Below are positions 36,236 to 45,962 of a stretch of 64,000 nucleotides of DNA, piece after piece (the first letter of the stretch is position 1; each line of letters begins with the position of its first letter). Made by a program: the position numbers and the translations under genes. Source of the DNA: Cutibacterium avidum ATCC 25577 (GTDB taxonomy: Bacteria; Actinomycetota; Actinomycetes; Propionibacteriales; Propionibacteriaceae); contig NZ_JH165054.1 of assembly GCF_000227295.1 (NCBI RefSeq), positions 2,419,508 to 2,483,507 of the forward strand, written 5' to 3'. Under the pieces are notes generated by a model. That model was not told the DNA's origin. It saw only the letters and a list, made by a program, of their open reading frames with translations, and made no database searches.

Positions 36236-37198
36236 ATGACGCAGACGACGACTTCACAAACCGCCCCGACCGACCGTCAGGCCTGGGGTTGGGGACTGGC
36301 CACCGTCCATGAGGACGGCGATGTCCTGGACACCTGGTACCCCGAGCCCAAACTGGGCGCCCCCGATGAATCCGAAGTCCCTGACGACCTGTACCGGGTC
36401 ACCGAAGCCGGTCGTGACGCCATCCGCAACGTGCACACCGAGGTGGTGCGCACCGTCATCAATCTCGACGAGGCACCAGGTGACGTCCCCGACGCCTACC
36501 TGCGTCTGCACCTGCTGTCATCGCGCATGGCTCAGCCCCGCACCATCAACCTCGACGGCATCTTCGGTGTGCTGCCCAACAACGCGTGGACGACCATCGG
36601 CCCGATCCGGATGGCCGATCTGGAGAAGGCACGCATGGAGGCGCGCATCGCCCATGCCCCCTTCACCGTCCTGCTCGTCGACAAGTTCCCGCGCATGGTC
36701 GACTTCGTCATTCCCACCGGGGTGCGTATTGGTGACGCCGATCGTGTCCGTCTGGGAGCCCATCTGGCCGAGGGAACCACCGTCATGCACGAGGGGTTCG
36801 TCAATTTCAATGCCGGCACCCTGGGGCACTCCATGGTCGAGGGACGCATCAGCCAGGGTGTCGTCGTCGGTGACGGCACCGACATCGGCGGCGGCGCCTC
36901 CATCATGGGGACCCTGTCAGGAGGCGGCAAGGAGCAGGTGACGATCGGAGAGGGCTGCCTGCTGGGCGCCGAGGCCGGAATCGGGATCTCCCTGGGCGAC
37001 AACTGCGTCGTCGAGGCGGGCCTCTACGTCACTGCCGGCACCAAGGTGACCCTGCCCGACGGCAAGGTCGTCAAGGCCTCGGAGCTGTCCGGCGCCGACG
37101 ACATCCTCTACATCCGCGACTCGACGACCGGTGTCGTCAAGGCTCTCGGACGTGGCGACCACAAGATCGAGCTCAACACGGATCTGCACCAGAACTGA
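36236..37198 (+). CDS. dapD: Tetrahydrodipicolinate N-succinyltransferase
   Basis: Succinylates tetrahydrodipicolinate in the succinylase branch of DAP synthesis. 320 residues of the actinobacterial DapD type. There is an N-terminal helical/beta domain and a left-handed beta-helix of hexapeptide repeats ([47 protein letters not shown]) between about 160 and 270. The [14 protein letters not shown] segment is an active-site feature. TAGACT (36223-36228) ends seven bases before ATG 36236: probably leaderless. The next gene starts two bases after its stop. Confidence 0.94.
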   Translation: MTQTTTSQTAPTDRQAWGWGLATVHEDGDVLDTWYPEPKLGAPDESEVPDDLYRVTEAGRDAIRNVHTEVVRTVINLDEAPGDVPDAYLRLHLLSSRMAQPRTINLDGIFGVLPNNAWTTIGPIRMADLEKARMEARIAHAPFTVLLVDKFPRMVDFVIPTGVRIGDADRVRLGAHLAEGTTVMHEGFVNFNAGTLGHSMVEGRISQGVVVGDGTDIGGGASIMGTLSGGGKEQVTIGEGCLLGAEAGIGISLGDNCVVEAGLYVTAGTKVTLPDGKVVKASELSGADDILYIRDSTTGVVKALGRGDHKIELNTDLHQN

Positions 37199-37199
37199 C

Positions 37200-38147
37200 A
37201 TGACGAAGTCCTCATCCCACCGGGCCCGCCCTGCCACCACGCGACGACCCCAGGGTCGACGCAGGCGCCGTTCCACCAATCCCGCCAGGTCGATAGCTGC
37301 CCTCGTCGTGGTGTTGGCGATCCTGGCGGGGCTGGGCTGGGGAGGCTACAAGGTGTGGAAGACCGTCGACCCGTTCGGCACCGTCGAGCCGGAGGGCTGC
37401 CGGGTGACAGCGTCCGGCCAGTCCTACGACCTTGACCTGGAACAGTCCCAGAACGCCGCCATCATCACTGCCGAGTCGATTCGACGCGGCCTGTCGGCCC
37501 ATGCAGCCACCGTCGCCCTGGCGACCGCCATGCAGGAGTCGAAGCTGCGCAACATCGACTATGGCGATCGTGACTCCTTGGGTCTCTTCCAGCAGCGTCC
37601 CTCCCAGGGATGGGGAACTTCCAAGCAGATCATGGACCCGTGGTACTCCTCCGGAAAGTTCTATGAGGAGCTGGTGAAGTTCGGAAACTGGAAGGACATC
37701 AGTATCAATGACGCCGCCCAGCAGGTGCAGCGCTCCGGATACCCGGAGGCGTACCGCCAGCACGAGCCGCTGGCCAAGGCATGGGCATCAGCGCTGACCG
37801 GCCGCTCCCCCTCGGCCTTGTCCTGTGTCAACAGGTCCTCCGAGACGACCACGATTGACAAGCTCACTCAGACGGTGCGCAAGGGGATGGCCGACAAGAT
37901 CTCCATCCAGACCACAGGGGCGACGGCGACCTTCACCGCCACGGACCTGGTCTCGACCCGGGCAGCAGTGGCCTTGACGATGGCGAGCACGAATCTGGGG
38001 CCGATCGATCGCGCCACCGTCGCGACGACGAGTTGGAGTGCTGACCCCGAGCACCACGCCTCATGGAGTGCAGCCTCCGGCCCGTCAGCGAGCCCTGCTG
38101 CCAGCGGAACGGGCCGAGTCACCGGCACCGTCACCGCCCGCAGCTGA
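37200..38147 (+). CDS. Secreted or anchored transglycosylase-like protein linked to dapD
   Basis: 315 residues starting two bases after dapD. Highly basic N-terminus (about 1-30), one hydrophobic helix (SIAALVVVLAILAGLGWGG, about 30-48), then an extracellular domain. It contains ATAMQESKLRNIDYGDRDSLGLFQQ near 105-132, the spacing of lytic transglycosylases (catalytic Glu followed by Gly-Leu-Phe/Met-Gln), and PSQGWG and GYPEAYRQ motifs. The Ser/Ala-rich C-terminus is unstructured. Cell-wall cleavage is an inference from the motif and from coupling to peptidoglycan-precursor synthesis. Actinobacterial relatives are usually annotated only as conserved hypothetical or 'heavy metal transporter' proteins. 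Confidence 0.75.
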   Translation: MTKSSSHRARPATTRRPQGRRRRRSTNPARSIAALVVVLAILAGLGWGGYKVWKTVDPFGTVEPEGCRVTASGQSYDLDLEQSQNAAIITAESIRRGLSAHAATVALATAMQESKLRNIDYGDRDSLGLFQQRPSQGWGTSKQIMDPWYSSGKFYEELVKFGNWKDISINDAAQQVQRSGYPEAYRQHEPLAKAWASALTGRSPSALSCVNRSSETTTIDKLTQTVRKGMADKISIQTTGATATFTATDLVSTRAAVALTMASTNLGPIDRATVATTSWSADPEHHASWSAASGPSASPAASGTGRVTGTVTARS

Positions 38148-38150
38148 CTC

Positions 38151-39260
38151 TCAGTGAGACTCGGACAGCCTCTCGGCCGCGGTGTTGATCCTCTCGTCAG
38201 TGGCCGTCAGTCCAATGCGGACGTGGTCGGAGCCACCGTCGACGTAGAAATCCCCTGGTGAGCAGAGAATGCCCAGATCAGCCAGCCTGTCCAGGGTGGC
38301 TCGGCAGTCCTCGCCATGAGTCGCCCACAGGTAGAGAGATCCCTCGGAGTGATCGACCCGGAAACCAGCCTGCTCGAGGGCGGGCTTGAGGACGTCCCGG
38401 CGCAGCTGGTAGCGCTTCGCCTGTTCCAACACGTGGGATCGGTCCGACAGAGCAGCCTGCATGGCCTCGGCGACCGGGGCCGGAACCATGAGACCGGAGT
38501 GCTTGCGCAAGGTGAGCAACTCTTGGGTGAGGTCGGCGTCACCGACGACGAAGCCCGCACGATATCCAGCCATGTTCGAGCGCTTGGACATCGACAGACA
38601 GGCGAGCAGACCGGTGACGTCACCGCCGTTGACTCTTTCGTCGAGGACGGAGATGGAATTCCCCTCCCAGACGAATTCGCCGTAGCACTCGTCGGAGGCC
38701 AGCACGGCTCCGGTGCTGCGAGCCAGTTCAACCCAGGCCTTCATCTCGTCGAGGTCGAGGATGCGACCCGACGGGTTGGCCGGCGAATTGATCCAGATGA
38801 GGTCGGGGGTGCCCTTGACCTCATCGGGCTCGTCAACGGCCTGAACGGTGGCACCGGCGAGCTGGGCACCAACCCGGTAGGTCGGGTAGGCGCAGGCTGG
38901 AATGACGACCCTCGAGTCCGGGCCCAAGCCAAGCTGGCTGGGCAGCGAGGCCACCAATTCCTTGGTCCCGACGACCGGCAGGACGCTGTTCTCGTCGAGA
39001 TGTGCCGACGCACCCCAGACCTGCTTCATGTGGTCCAAGATGCCGGCTCGCAGGGCAGGGGTCCCCCACACCTGCGGGTAACCGTGAGCGTCGCTGAACG
39101 CCGTCAGGGCCTCGGTGACGACCTGGGGAGTCGGGTCAACCGGGGTGCCCACCGACAGGTCGACGATGCCACCGGGGTGGGACTGTGCCTTGGCCTTGGC
39201 GTCAGCGATGGTGTCCCACGGGAAGGCGGGCAGACTGGCTGAGACGATACGGCGACTCAT
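38151..39260 (-). CDS. dapC: Succinyldiaminopimelate transaminase
   Basis: PLP enzyme (fold type I) converting N-succinyl-2-amino-6-ketopimelate to N-succinyl-LL-DAP. 369 residues. DLSVGTPVDPTP near 33, the WINSPANPSGRILD asparagine region near 155, LASDECYGEFVWEG near 185 and the PLP lysine in ACLSMSKRSNMAGYR near 225. Its ATG overlaps the ferredoxin stop by four bases, the fdxA-dapC arrangement common in Actinobacteria. It is convergent with the dapD-linked gene, three bases apart. Confidence 0.93.
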   Translation of the reverse strand: MSRRIVSASLPAFPWDTIADAKAKAQSHPGGIVDLSVGTPVDPTPQVVTEALTAFSDAHGYPQVWGTPALRAGILDHMKQVWGASAHLDENSVLPVVGTKELVASLPSQLGLGPDSRVVIPACAYPTYRVGAQLAGATVQAVDEPDEVKGTPDLIWINSPANPSGRILDLDEMKAWVELARSTGAVLASDECYGEFVWEGNSISVLDERVNGGDVTGLLACLSMSKRSNMAGYRAGFVVGDADLTQELLTLRKHSGLMVPAPVAEAMQAALSDRSHVLEQAKRYQLRRDVLKPALEQAGFRVDHSEGSLYLWATHGEDCRATLDRLADLGILCSPGDFYVDGGSDHVRIGLTATDERINTAAERLSESH

Positions 39261-39577
39261 TCGCCCTGCGGGGGCAGGGCCTCGACGGCCGGGTGGTCCT
39301 TGTGGGTCGGGCCGAGGCGGGCGGCACCGCCCGGGGAACCCAGCTCGTTGAAGAACTCGGCGTTGATGTCGAGGAACTTCTCCTGATCGCCGGGCAGGTC
39401 ATCCTCGTAGTAGATGGCCTCGACGGGGCAGACGGGCTCACATGCACCGCAGTCGACGCACTCCTCAGGATGGATGTAGAGGCTGCGCTCACCCTCGTAG
39501 ATGCAGTCGACGGGGCACTCCTCGACGCAGGCACGATCCTTGACGTCCACGCAGGGCAGACCGATGACGTAGGTCAC
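39257..39577 (-). CDS. fdxA: Seven-iron ferredoxin (FdxA/FdxC type)
   Basis: 106 residues from GTG 39577, with AAGGAG upstream. N-terminal VTYVIGLPCVDVKDRACVEE carries the Cys ligands of the 3Fe-4S site, followed by CPVDCIYEGE. The 4Fe-4S motif is CVDCGACEPVCPVEA near 39-53. The tail (LGPTHKDHPAVEALPP) is that of actinobacterial ferredoxins. It is coupled to dapC by a four-base overlap. An electron-carrier role is family knowledge; the partner is not defined by context. Confidence 0.94.
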   Translation of the reverse strand: MTYVIGLPCVDVKDRACVEECPVDCIYEGERSLYIHPEECVDCGACEPVCPVEAIYYEDDLPGDQEKFLDINAEFFNELGSPGGAARLGPTHKDHPAVEALPPQGE

Positions 39578-39668
39578 GTCTTCTCCTTGTTCCGGCCCTG
39601 ACAAGGGGCCTGATAGACATTCGCTGTCATCATAGTGCCGCGCCATGACATCCGTCTTCGGGGATGCA

Positions 39669-39705
39669 CCGACGCCCATGACCGTCGGACGGTCATGGGC
39701 GTCGG
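39669..39705. terminator. Hairpin downstream of pntB
   Basis: Arms CCGACGCCCATGACCG (39669-39684) and CGGTCATGGGCGTCGG (39690-39705) around a five-base loop, about 20 bases after the pntB stop on the minus strand. It separates pntAB from fdxA-dapC, which run in the same direction. Confidence 0.8.
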
Positions 39706-39725
39706 AATCAGGGTGTCAGCGTGCC

Positions 39726-41147
39726 TCAGAGAGCGGCGACCAAGGCATCAACACTGGCCTTGGCATCACCGAAGAGCATCCGGGTGTTGTCGGCGAAGAA
39801 CAGCGGGTTCTCGACGCCGGCGTAACCGGGCTTCATGGACCGCTTGAAGACGACGACCTCGTGGCCCTCCCACACGTGGAGAACCGGCATGCCCGAGATC
39901 GGGGTACCAGGATCCATGGCGGCCGGGTTGACGGTGTCGTTGGCTCCGATGACCAGGACGATGTCGGCGTCTGCGAAGTCGTCGTTGATCTCGTCCATCT
40001 CCATGACGATGTCGTAAGGCACATGGGCCTCGGCGAGCAGCACGTTCATGTGGCCGGGCAGACGACCGGCGACCGGGTGGATCGCGAACTTGACGTCCAC
40101 TCCCTTGTCGCGCAGCTTCTTGGCCAGCTCGGCCACCGGGTACTGGGCCTGGGCCACGGCCATGCCGTATCCGGGAGCGATGATGACCGAGGACGCGTCG
40201 GACAGCTGGGAGGCCAGCTCATCAGCCTTGATCTCGGTTATCTCACCGTCCGGACCGTCACCCTCAACGGCCGGGGCATCGCCGAAGCCACCCAGGATGA
40301 CCGACACGAAGGAGCGGTTCATGGCCTTGCACATGATGTAGGACAGGATGGCGCCGGAGAAGCCCACCAGGGCGCCCGTGACGATGAGCACCGGGATGTG
40401 GAGGCTGAATCCGGAGAAGGCGGCTGCCCAACCGGAGTAGCTGTTCAGCATCGAGATGACGACCGGCATGTCAGCGCCACCGATGGCAGCAACCAGGTGG
40501 AAGCCGAGGAACAGGGAGGCCAGCGTCAGGAGGACCAGCGGCAGCCAGGCGATGCCTCCGGAAACGTTGGAGAACCAGATGCCGCAGCCGATGATAACGA
40601 CCAACAGGCCGAGGTTGATCCAGTTGCGCCCGGGCAGGGTCAGCGGCTTCGAAGGAACCTTGCCCGACAGCTTGCCCCAGGCCACCAGGGACCCGGTGAA
40701 GGTCAGAGCACCGATGAAGATGCCGATCCAGATCTCGGAGAGCTGGAAGGTGCTGGCACCGGTCCCCTCCTCGGCGAAGGCGTTGAAACCGATGAGAACG
40801 GCAGCAAGACCGACGAAGGAGTGCAGCTGAGCGATGAGCTCAGGCATCCCGGTCATCTCGACCTTGAGGGCCTTCCACACACCGAAGGCGCCACCGATGA
40901 GCATCGGGATGAAGAGCAGGACCATGGACACCGGGGAGTATCCGGGCAGCTTCACCAGGGCGACGATCGTGGCGATGATCGCGATGACCATGCCGAGAAT
41001 GCCGTAGGCGTTCCCCTTCTTCGAGGTTTCGAACTTGGACAGACCAGCGAGGGCGAAGATGAACAGCAGGCCCGAGATGATGAAGGAGGCGTTGACGAAG
41101 TTCACCAACGACCCGGCCATCGGGGCAATGAGAAGTGTTGACGTCAT
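39726..41147 (-). CDS. pntB: NAD(P) transhydrogenase subunit beta
   Basis: 473 residues. The N-terminal two-thirds is membrane domain II with about nine helices ([48 protein letters not shown] split near 225-255). The C-terminal NADP(H)-binding domain III has [18 protein letters not shown] near 320 and [18 protein letters not shown]. It couples hydride transfer between NADH and NADP+ to proton movement. It starts three bases after pntA. Confidence 0.94.
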   Translation of the reverse strand: MTSTLLIAPMAGSLVNFVNASFIISGLLFIFALAGLSKFETSKKGNAYGILGMVIAIIATIVALVKLPGYSPVSMVLLFIPMLIGGAFGVWKALKVEMTGMPELIAQLHSFVGLAAVLIGFNAFAEEGTGASTFQLSEIWIGIFIGALTFTGSLVAWGKLSGKVPSKPLTLPGRNWINLGLLVVIIGCGIWFSNVSGGIAWLPLVLLTLASLFLGFHLVAAIGGADMPVVISMLNSYSGWAAAFSGFSLHIPVLIVTGALVGFSGAILSYIMCKAMNRSFVSVILGGFGDAPAVEGDGPDGEITEIKADELASQLSDASSVIIAPGYGMAVAQAQYPVAELAKKLRDKGVDVKFAIHPVAGRLPGHMNVLLAEAHVPYDIVMEMDEINDDFADADIVLVIGANDTVNPAAMDPGTPISGMPVLHVWEGHEVVVFKRSMKPGYAGVENPLFFADNTRMLFGDAKASVDALVAAL

Positions 41148-41150
41148 GGA

Positions 41151-42695
41151 TCAGGCCTTCCTGAACATCTTGAGCATGCGCTGGGTGACCGTGAAACCGC
41201 CGAAGATGTTGATACTGGCGATGAGCACGGTCAACGCGGCGACGATCCGGATACCCCACGATTCACTGCCGAGCTGGGTGATGGCACCGACGATGATGAT
41301 GCCGCTGATGGCGTTGGTGACACTCATCAGCGGGGTGTGGAGGGCATGGGTGACGTTCCACACCACGTAGTAGCCGACGACCACGGCGATCGCGAAGGTG
41401 CCGAAGAGGGCGACGAACTCCGTCGGGGAGAAGGTCAGCAGGGCGATGAGTGCGATCGACAGCACAGCGACGATGCCGAAGGTCTGGGGCCACGGACGCG
41501 GATTCTTCTCGGGGACAACCGGGGTCTCGGTTTCGGCCTTGGCGACCGGCTGGGGAGCAGCAGCGACCTGGACCGGTGGCGGCGGGAACGCCACCTGGCT
41601 CTCGTGGCACACCGTCATGGTGCGGATGACCTCGTCGTCGAAGTTGAGGACGAGCTCTCCGTTCTTCTCGGGGGTGGCCAGCTTCAGCAGGTTGACGAGG
41701 TTGGTGCCGTAGAGCTGACTGGCCTGACCCGGCAGACGGGACGGCAGGTCGGTGTAGCCGATGATCGTCACGCCGTTGTCGGTGACGTAGGACTCACCTG
41801 GACGGGTGAGCTCACAGTTGCCACCACCCAGGGCAGCGAGGTCGACGATGACGCTGCCGGGCTTCATGGCAGCGACCATCTCGGCGGTGATGAGCTTCGG
41901 GGACGGCTTGCCCGGGATGGCGGCCGTGGTGATGATGACGTCATCCTTACCCGCCTGCTCCATGTAGAGCTCAGCAGCGCGGGCGTTGTAATCGTCGCTG
42001 GCCTCCTTGGCGTAGCCATCGGAGCTGACGCCCTGATCGGAGTCACCAGTGCGCACGTGCAGGAAAGTGGCACCCATCGACTGCACCTGCTCGGCGGTCT
42101 CCGGACGGACGTCGGTGGCGTAGACCTCGGCCCCCATCGAGTTGGCGGCACCCAGCGCGGCCAGGCCGGCGACACCGGTACCGATGACGAAGACCTTGGC
42201 CGGCGCAACCTTGCCAGCAGCCGTGACCTGGCCGCCAAAGGTTCGACCGTACGCGAATGCAGCCTCCACGACAGCCCGGTAACCCGAGATGTTGGCCATC
42301 GAGGACAGAGCATCCATGGACTGAGCACGCGAGATACGCGGAACCATGTCCATACTCAGACCGGTGATGCCGACGGCAGCCAGTTTCTCGGTGAGGGCAA
42401 GATCCTGACGCGGATGAAGGAAAGTGACGAGGACAGCGCCGGAACGCATGAGGGCGATCTGGTCGTCGGTGGGTTCATTGACGGCCAGCACGAGGTCGGC
42501 CTTCCACGCCTCCCCCAGTCCGACGATCCTGGCTCCGGCCTCTTCGTACGCGTGGTCAGGCAGAGCGGCGTGTTCGCCAGCTCCGGACTCGACGACCACC
42601 TCGTAGCCGAGTTTGAGTAGGGCGGGAACAGTCGTCGGAGTCGCGGCGACCCGATTCTCACCCGGGAGTGACTCCCGTGGGATTCCGATGATCAT
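41151..42695 (-). CDS. pntA: NAD(P) transhydrogenase subunit alpha
   Basis: 514 residues, the length of the E. coli fused PntA. Domain I binds NAD(H): [20 protein letters not shown] at the start, [20 protein letters not shown] near 170, [17 protein letters not shown] and [19 protein letters not shown] Pro/Ala linker leads to four transmembrane helices. It supplies NADPH at the expense of the proton gradient, or the reverse. ATG 42695 fits relatives. TAAAGT on the minus strand (42703-42708) is seven bases upstream and no ribosome binding site is seen: probably leaderless. Confidence 0.94.
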   Translation of the reverse strand: MIIGIPRESLPGENRVAATPTTVPALLKLGYEVVVESGAGEHAALPDHAYEEAGARIVGLGEAWKADLVLAVNEPTDDQIALMRSGAVLVTFLHPRQDLALTEKLAAVGITGLSMDMVPRISRAQSMDALSSMANISGYRAVVEAAFAYGRTFGGQVTAAGKVAPAKVFVIGTGVAGLAALGAANSMGAEVYATDVRPETAEQVQSMGATFLHVRTGDSDQGVSSDGYAKEASDDYNARAAELYMEQAGKDDVIITTAAIPGKPSPKLITAEMVAAMKPGSVIVDLAALGGGNCELTRPGESYVTDNGVTIIGYTDLPSRLPGQASQLYGTNLVNLLKLATPEKNGELVLNFDDEVIRTMTVCHESQVAFPPPPVQVAAAPQPVAKAETETPVVPEKNPRPWPQTFGIVAVLSIALIALLTFSPTEFVALFGTFAIAVVVGYYVVWNVTHALHTPLMSVTNAISGIIIVGAITQLGSESWGIRIVAALTVLIASINIFGGFTVTQRMLKMFRKA

Positions 42696-42997
42696 GATGG
42701 TGACTTTACGGCCAAACGTCCCTGACCACGACACCGGGGTTGCACGTTTCCCCACGTCCACCCACATCCATGAGAAAAACGGGACACTACCCGCGGTAAC
42801 ATCCCGCCCCGTCGTGAAACTGGACTCAGTTCCCCTGACGCGGGCCTTGCGGCGGTGTTTCCTCAGCCATCCTTCAACCTCGTTCCTGGTTGTCAGCAAT
42901 CACCGAGAGCGGGTGCACGCCGGTGACCTTCATGGCGGCGTCCCACTGGGCAAACAGCCAACGGGAATCCCGCTCAAGGCTCGTTACTGTTCCGGTC
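42696..42997 (+). other. Intergenic region between pntA and the acetyltransferase
   Basis: 302 bases between divergent genes. It holds the -10 elements of both leaderless genes at its ends (TAAAGT minus at 42703-42708; TACTGT plus at 42985-42990). I see no convincing gene, RNA or repeat in between; open frames here have no family pattern. Confidence 0.5.
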
Positions 42998-43495
42998 ATG
43001 GACGTCATCATCCGAGCGATGCAAGAACAGGATCTGCCGGCGGCAACGCGTGTCCACAATGACCACGCAGTGGGCACCCCGTCCTCATACACCGTGAGCC
43101 ACTCACAGGTGTCCGACCGCCGTACCTGGTGGCGCAACCTGGTCGACGATGGCAGACCGGTCCTGGTGGCGGAGGTCGACGGGCTTTTCGGCGGATACGC
43201 GACCTACCATCACTTCCGAGACGGTGAGGGATACGACGTCACCGCGGAGGTGTCGATCTGGTTGGACACCCCTGCTCGCGGTCGAGGGGTCGGACGCAAA
43301 CTCATGACCGAACTCATGCGGCAGGCTCGCCGCGACGGTCTGCACAGCCTGGTGTCAGTCATCGACTCCGACAACGTCGGCAGTCTCGGATTCCACTCCG
43401 CGATGGGATTCACCGAGGTGGGCCGGCTGCCTCACATCGCACACAAGATGGACAGCTGGCGCACTGCGATCATCATGCAGTTTGTGCTGGGCTGA
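42998..43495 (+). CDS. GNAT acetyltransferase (phosphinothricin N-acetyltransferase-like)
   Basis: 165 residues. IIRAMQEQDLPAATRVHNDH at the start is the first GNAT strand/helix. The acetyl-CoA loop is WLDTPARGRGVGRKLMTELM near 88-107 (R/Q-x-x-G-x-G/A), then SDNVGSLGFHSAMGFTEVGRL near 127, and HKMDSWRTAIIMQ as in PAT/YncA enzymes. The physiological substrate may be an amino acid (L-amino acid N-acyltransferase family). TACTGT (42985-42990) ends seven bases before the ATG: probably leaderless. Confidence 0.88.
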   Translation: MDVIIRAMQEQDLPAATRVHNDHAVGTPSSYTVSHSQVSDRRTWWRNLVDDGRPVLVAEVDGLFGGYATYHHFRDGEGYDVTAEVSIWLDTPARGRGVGRKLMTELMRQARRDGLHSLVSVIDSDNVGSLGFHSAMGFTEVGRLPHIAHKMDSWRTAIIMQFVLG

Positions 43496-43633
43496 TCAGC
43501 CAGCCCCTCGACGGTCACGGGAGCGGGTGGACAGCCCACGCTGACCATGATGGCTCCTCCGGTCGAGTCCGCACCTTCAGCCTGTATTCGAACACAACCG
43601 ATATGGGATTCACGAGGTCGCTAGTGTTGGCCC

Positions 43634-44137
43634 ATGACCGCCTACCATGCTGACGCCAGTGGCCTTGAGGGCAAGGAAATCCTCACCTGGGAAACCTTCG
43701 GTGCCGCCACCGACGAACTCGCCACCCAGATCCACAATTCGGGCTTCGATCCCGAGATCGTGATCGCGGTGGCTCGCGGCGGCATGATCCCGGGCGGAGC
43801 CCTCACCTACTCCCTTGGCGTCAAGCTCACTGACGCCATCAACGTCGAGTTCTACACCGATGTCGAGGAGACCCTGCCTGATCCGGTGCTGCTGGCCCCG
43901 ATGCTCGACACTGATTCCATCCGCGGCAAGCGAATCCTCGTCGTCGACGACGTCGCCGATTCCGGCCGCACCCTGGCACTCGTGCTCAAGCTGCTGCGCG
44001 GATTCGGTGCCGACGTTCGCTCGGCTGTGCTCTACGCCAAGCCCACCACTGTCATCAATCCGGACTTCGTCTGGAAGGCCACTGACAAGTGGATCGTGTT
44101 CCCGTGGAGTGCGAAGCCTCCCGTCGGTCAGCGCTGA
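43634..44137 (+). CDS. Phosphoribosyltransferase (Gpt/hypoxanthine-xanthine type)
   Basis: 167 residues. Type I PRTase with IVIAVARGGMIPGGALTYSLG near 42, a flexible-loop region and the PRPP-binding motif ILVVDDVADSGRTLALV near 102-118. The C-terminal WIVFPWSAKPP is typical of the xanthine-guanine PRTase-like group, so purine-base salvage is likely; the exact base is not certain. TAGTGT (43622-43627) lies six bases before the ATG: probably leaderless. It is convergent with the Dha kinase gene, one base apart. Confidence 0.88.
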   Translation: MTAYHADASGLEGKEILTWETFGAATDELATQIHNSGFDPEIVIAVARGGMIPGGALTYSLGVKLTDAINVEFYTDVEETLPDPVLLAPMLDTDSIRGKRILVVDDVADSGRTLALVLKLLRGFGADVRSAVLYAKPTTVINPDFVWKATDKWIVFPWSAKPPVGQR

Positions 44138-44138
44138 C

Positions 44139-45836
44139 TTACGGCAGCACCGACCCGACCGCGACGACCACGTCGTGGAAGGACACCGCTCCCGGATCGG
44201 GCGTGCCCAGGGACTTCTCACCCAACGGGCGGGCTCGACCGACCTTGGCAGTCATCTCAGAGGTTGCCCGAGTCCCTTTCTCCGCGGCCTGGCATGCTGA
44301 TTCCCACGCCTGTAGCAACGGATCCGCTGACGATTCCAAGGTCGTCACGAAGGGATCCATGGCGTCAACCATGGTCTTGTCGCCGACCGTCGCCCCGCCC
44401 AGCCTGGTGACGGCATCGAGGGCAGCGCGGGCAGCCTTCCGAACGGCGTCGTCGCTGGCCGGGTCCTCGTCACCCAGTACCGCACCGAATGCGGTCAGCA
44501 CCGCTCCCCACAACGCACCTGAGGTACCACCAGCCTGCTCGGACCAGGCTGAACCGGCGGCGTTGAGGGTGGTCGCCGCGCCGGCGCCGTCTCCTCTCAC
44601 CCGCTTCGCCTCGGCGAGTGCAGCCTGGGATCCACGCGTCATGCCGATGCCATGGTCACCGTCACCTGCCACTGAGTCGAGTCGGCCGAGCTCATTGGCG
44701 CGCTCCGACAAGGTCTTCACCACTTCTTCCAACCCCCTGACGACGACGTCGGCAAGGTCCTGGGACGCTTGCGATCCGGTAGCGGCAACCGAAACGTGTT
44801 CTGCCTCCTGGGGCAGCTGAGTGGTGTCGAGATCGACCTGACCGACAGCCCCACGACGGTAGGCGGGGGTGTCGCACGCAGCCAGCCACAGCGGTTCGAT
44901 GACCTCGTCGAGCCACACCAGGGTCAGGGAGACGCCTGCCATGTCGAGACTAGTGACGAACTCCCCGACCTGCGGATCGACGATCGTCAGTCCAGCCGCC
45001 TCGAGACGACGGCTGATGTCATTCCACAGCACGAAGAGTTCCTCGTACTTGGTGGATCCGAGGCCGTTGACGATCGGGACGACCCGGGTTCCGGGGTTCT
45101 CGGGGCGGTCGGCCAGCAAGCCGTCGACGAGCATGGCGGCCACGTCGTCGGCCGTACCGAGTGCCTCGTCATGGATACCCGGCTCACCATGAATACCCAT
45201 ACCGACACCCACTTGTCCCGGCTCGACACGGAACAGCGGCTCGTCAGCTCCCGGCAAGGTACAACCTGCGAAGGCCACTCCGAAGGAGCGGGTACGTTCG
45301 TTGACGCGATCGAAGACCTTGACGACCTCGTCGATGTCGCAGCCTTCCTCGCATGCAGCTGCTGTCACCTTGAAGACCGGGAGATCTCCGGCGATGCCAC
45401 GACGTTTGAGGTGCTCCCCCGGACCAGCCGAGGCGATGTCGTCGGTGACGAGCAGACAGCGGGTGTCGATGCCCTCGCTGCGCAACCGTTGGGCCGCTTG
45501 CCCGAAGTGCAGGACGTCGCCGGCATAGTTGCCGAATCCGATGAGGACTCCAGCTCCCCGATCCGCCGCCTTGCAGACTGAATAGGCCTGGGAGGCGGAG
45601 GGCGAGGAGAAGATGTTGCCGCAGACGGCACCGTCAGCGAATCCCGGGCCAACCCAGCCGGCGAAAGCCGGGTAGTGACCTGATCCACCGCCCACGACGA
45701 GGGCGACCTTGTGATCGGTGCGGGCGGCACGAACGACTCCACCGAACACCGGCCTCAGATGGTTCGGGAAGGCGCTGGCGAGCCCAGCGACTGCCTGGGA
45801 CGGAAAATCATCAGGGCTGTTCACGAGTCGGGTCAT
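44139..45836 (-). CDS. Fused DhaK-DhaL kinase (dihydroxyacetone or tetrulose kinase)
   Basis: 565 residues. The DhaK domain (1-330) has VVGGGSGHYPAFAGWVG, GNIFSSPSASQAY and GVGMGIHGEPGIHDE, whose His binds the ketose covalently in the family. The DhaL domain (350-565) has SVAGDGDHGIGMTRG (metal/ATP site), GGTSGALWG and KTMVDAMDPF. The DGDHGIGM form is the one I recall from tetrulose (erythrulose) kinases rather than classical glycerone kinases. With the divergent zinc polyol dehydrogenase, this suggests a small polyol pathway: polyol to ketose to ketose phosphate. The start lies opposite the dehydrogenase across a 126-base spacer with two operator-like repeats. Confidence 0.87.
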   Translation of the reverse strand: MTRLVNSPDDFPSQAVAGLASAFPNHLRPVFGGVVRAARTDHKVALVVGGGSGHYPAFAGWVGPGFADGAVCGNIFSSPSASQAYSVCKAADRGAGVLIGFGNYAGDVLHFGQAAQRLRSEGIDTRCLLVTDDIASAGPGEHLKRRGIAGDLPVFKVTAAACEEGCDIDEVVKVFDRVNERTRSFGVAFAGCTLPGADEPLFRVEPGQVGVGMGIHGEPGIHDEALGTADDVAAMLVDGLLADRPENPGTRVVPIVNGLGSTKYEELFVLWNDISRRLEAAGLTIVDPQVGEFVTSLDMAGVSLTLVWLDEVIEPLWLAACDTPAYRRGAVGQVDLDTTQLPQEAEHVSVAATGSQASQDLADVVVRGLEEVVKTLSERANELGRLDSVAGDGDHGIGMTRGSQAALAEAKRVRGDGAGAATTLNAAGSAWSEQAGGTSGALWGAVLTAFGAVLGDEDPASDDAVRKAARAALDAVTRLGGATVGDKTMVDAMDPFVTTLESSADPLLQAWESACQAAEKGTRATSEMTAKVGRARPLGEKSLGTPDPGAVSFHDVVVAVGSVLP

Positions 45837-45858
45837 GGCTGGGACTCTCCTGTCATCT

Positions 45859-45903
45859 CATCATCGTTGATGGTGTTATTCCCACATCCCATGATAATTG
45901 ATG
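45859..45903. promoter_or_regulatory. Paired 14-bp operator-like half-palindromes between kinase and dehydrogenase
   Basis: CATCATCGTTGATG (45859-45872) and CATGATAATTGATG (45890-45903) agree at 11 of 14 positions and are 31 bases apart, about three helical turns. Each is nearly palindromic. They sit in the shared divergent promoter region. No regulator gene is adjacent, so the binding protein is unknown. Confidence 0.5.
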
Positions 45904-45962
45904 TCGCCACAGCGCACCCGGCGTGCCGAAAATGGGACACTGGAGCCGACGAAGGAGATCAC

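Noticed and set aside
39645..42620. Plus-strand frames of 498 and 427 codons opposite pntB and pntA
   Set aside because: Shadows of the transhydrogenase genes; rich in Asp/Gly/His with no domain pattern.
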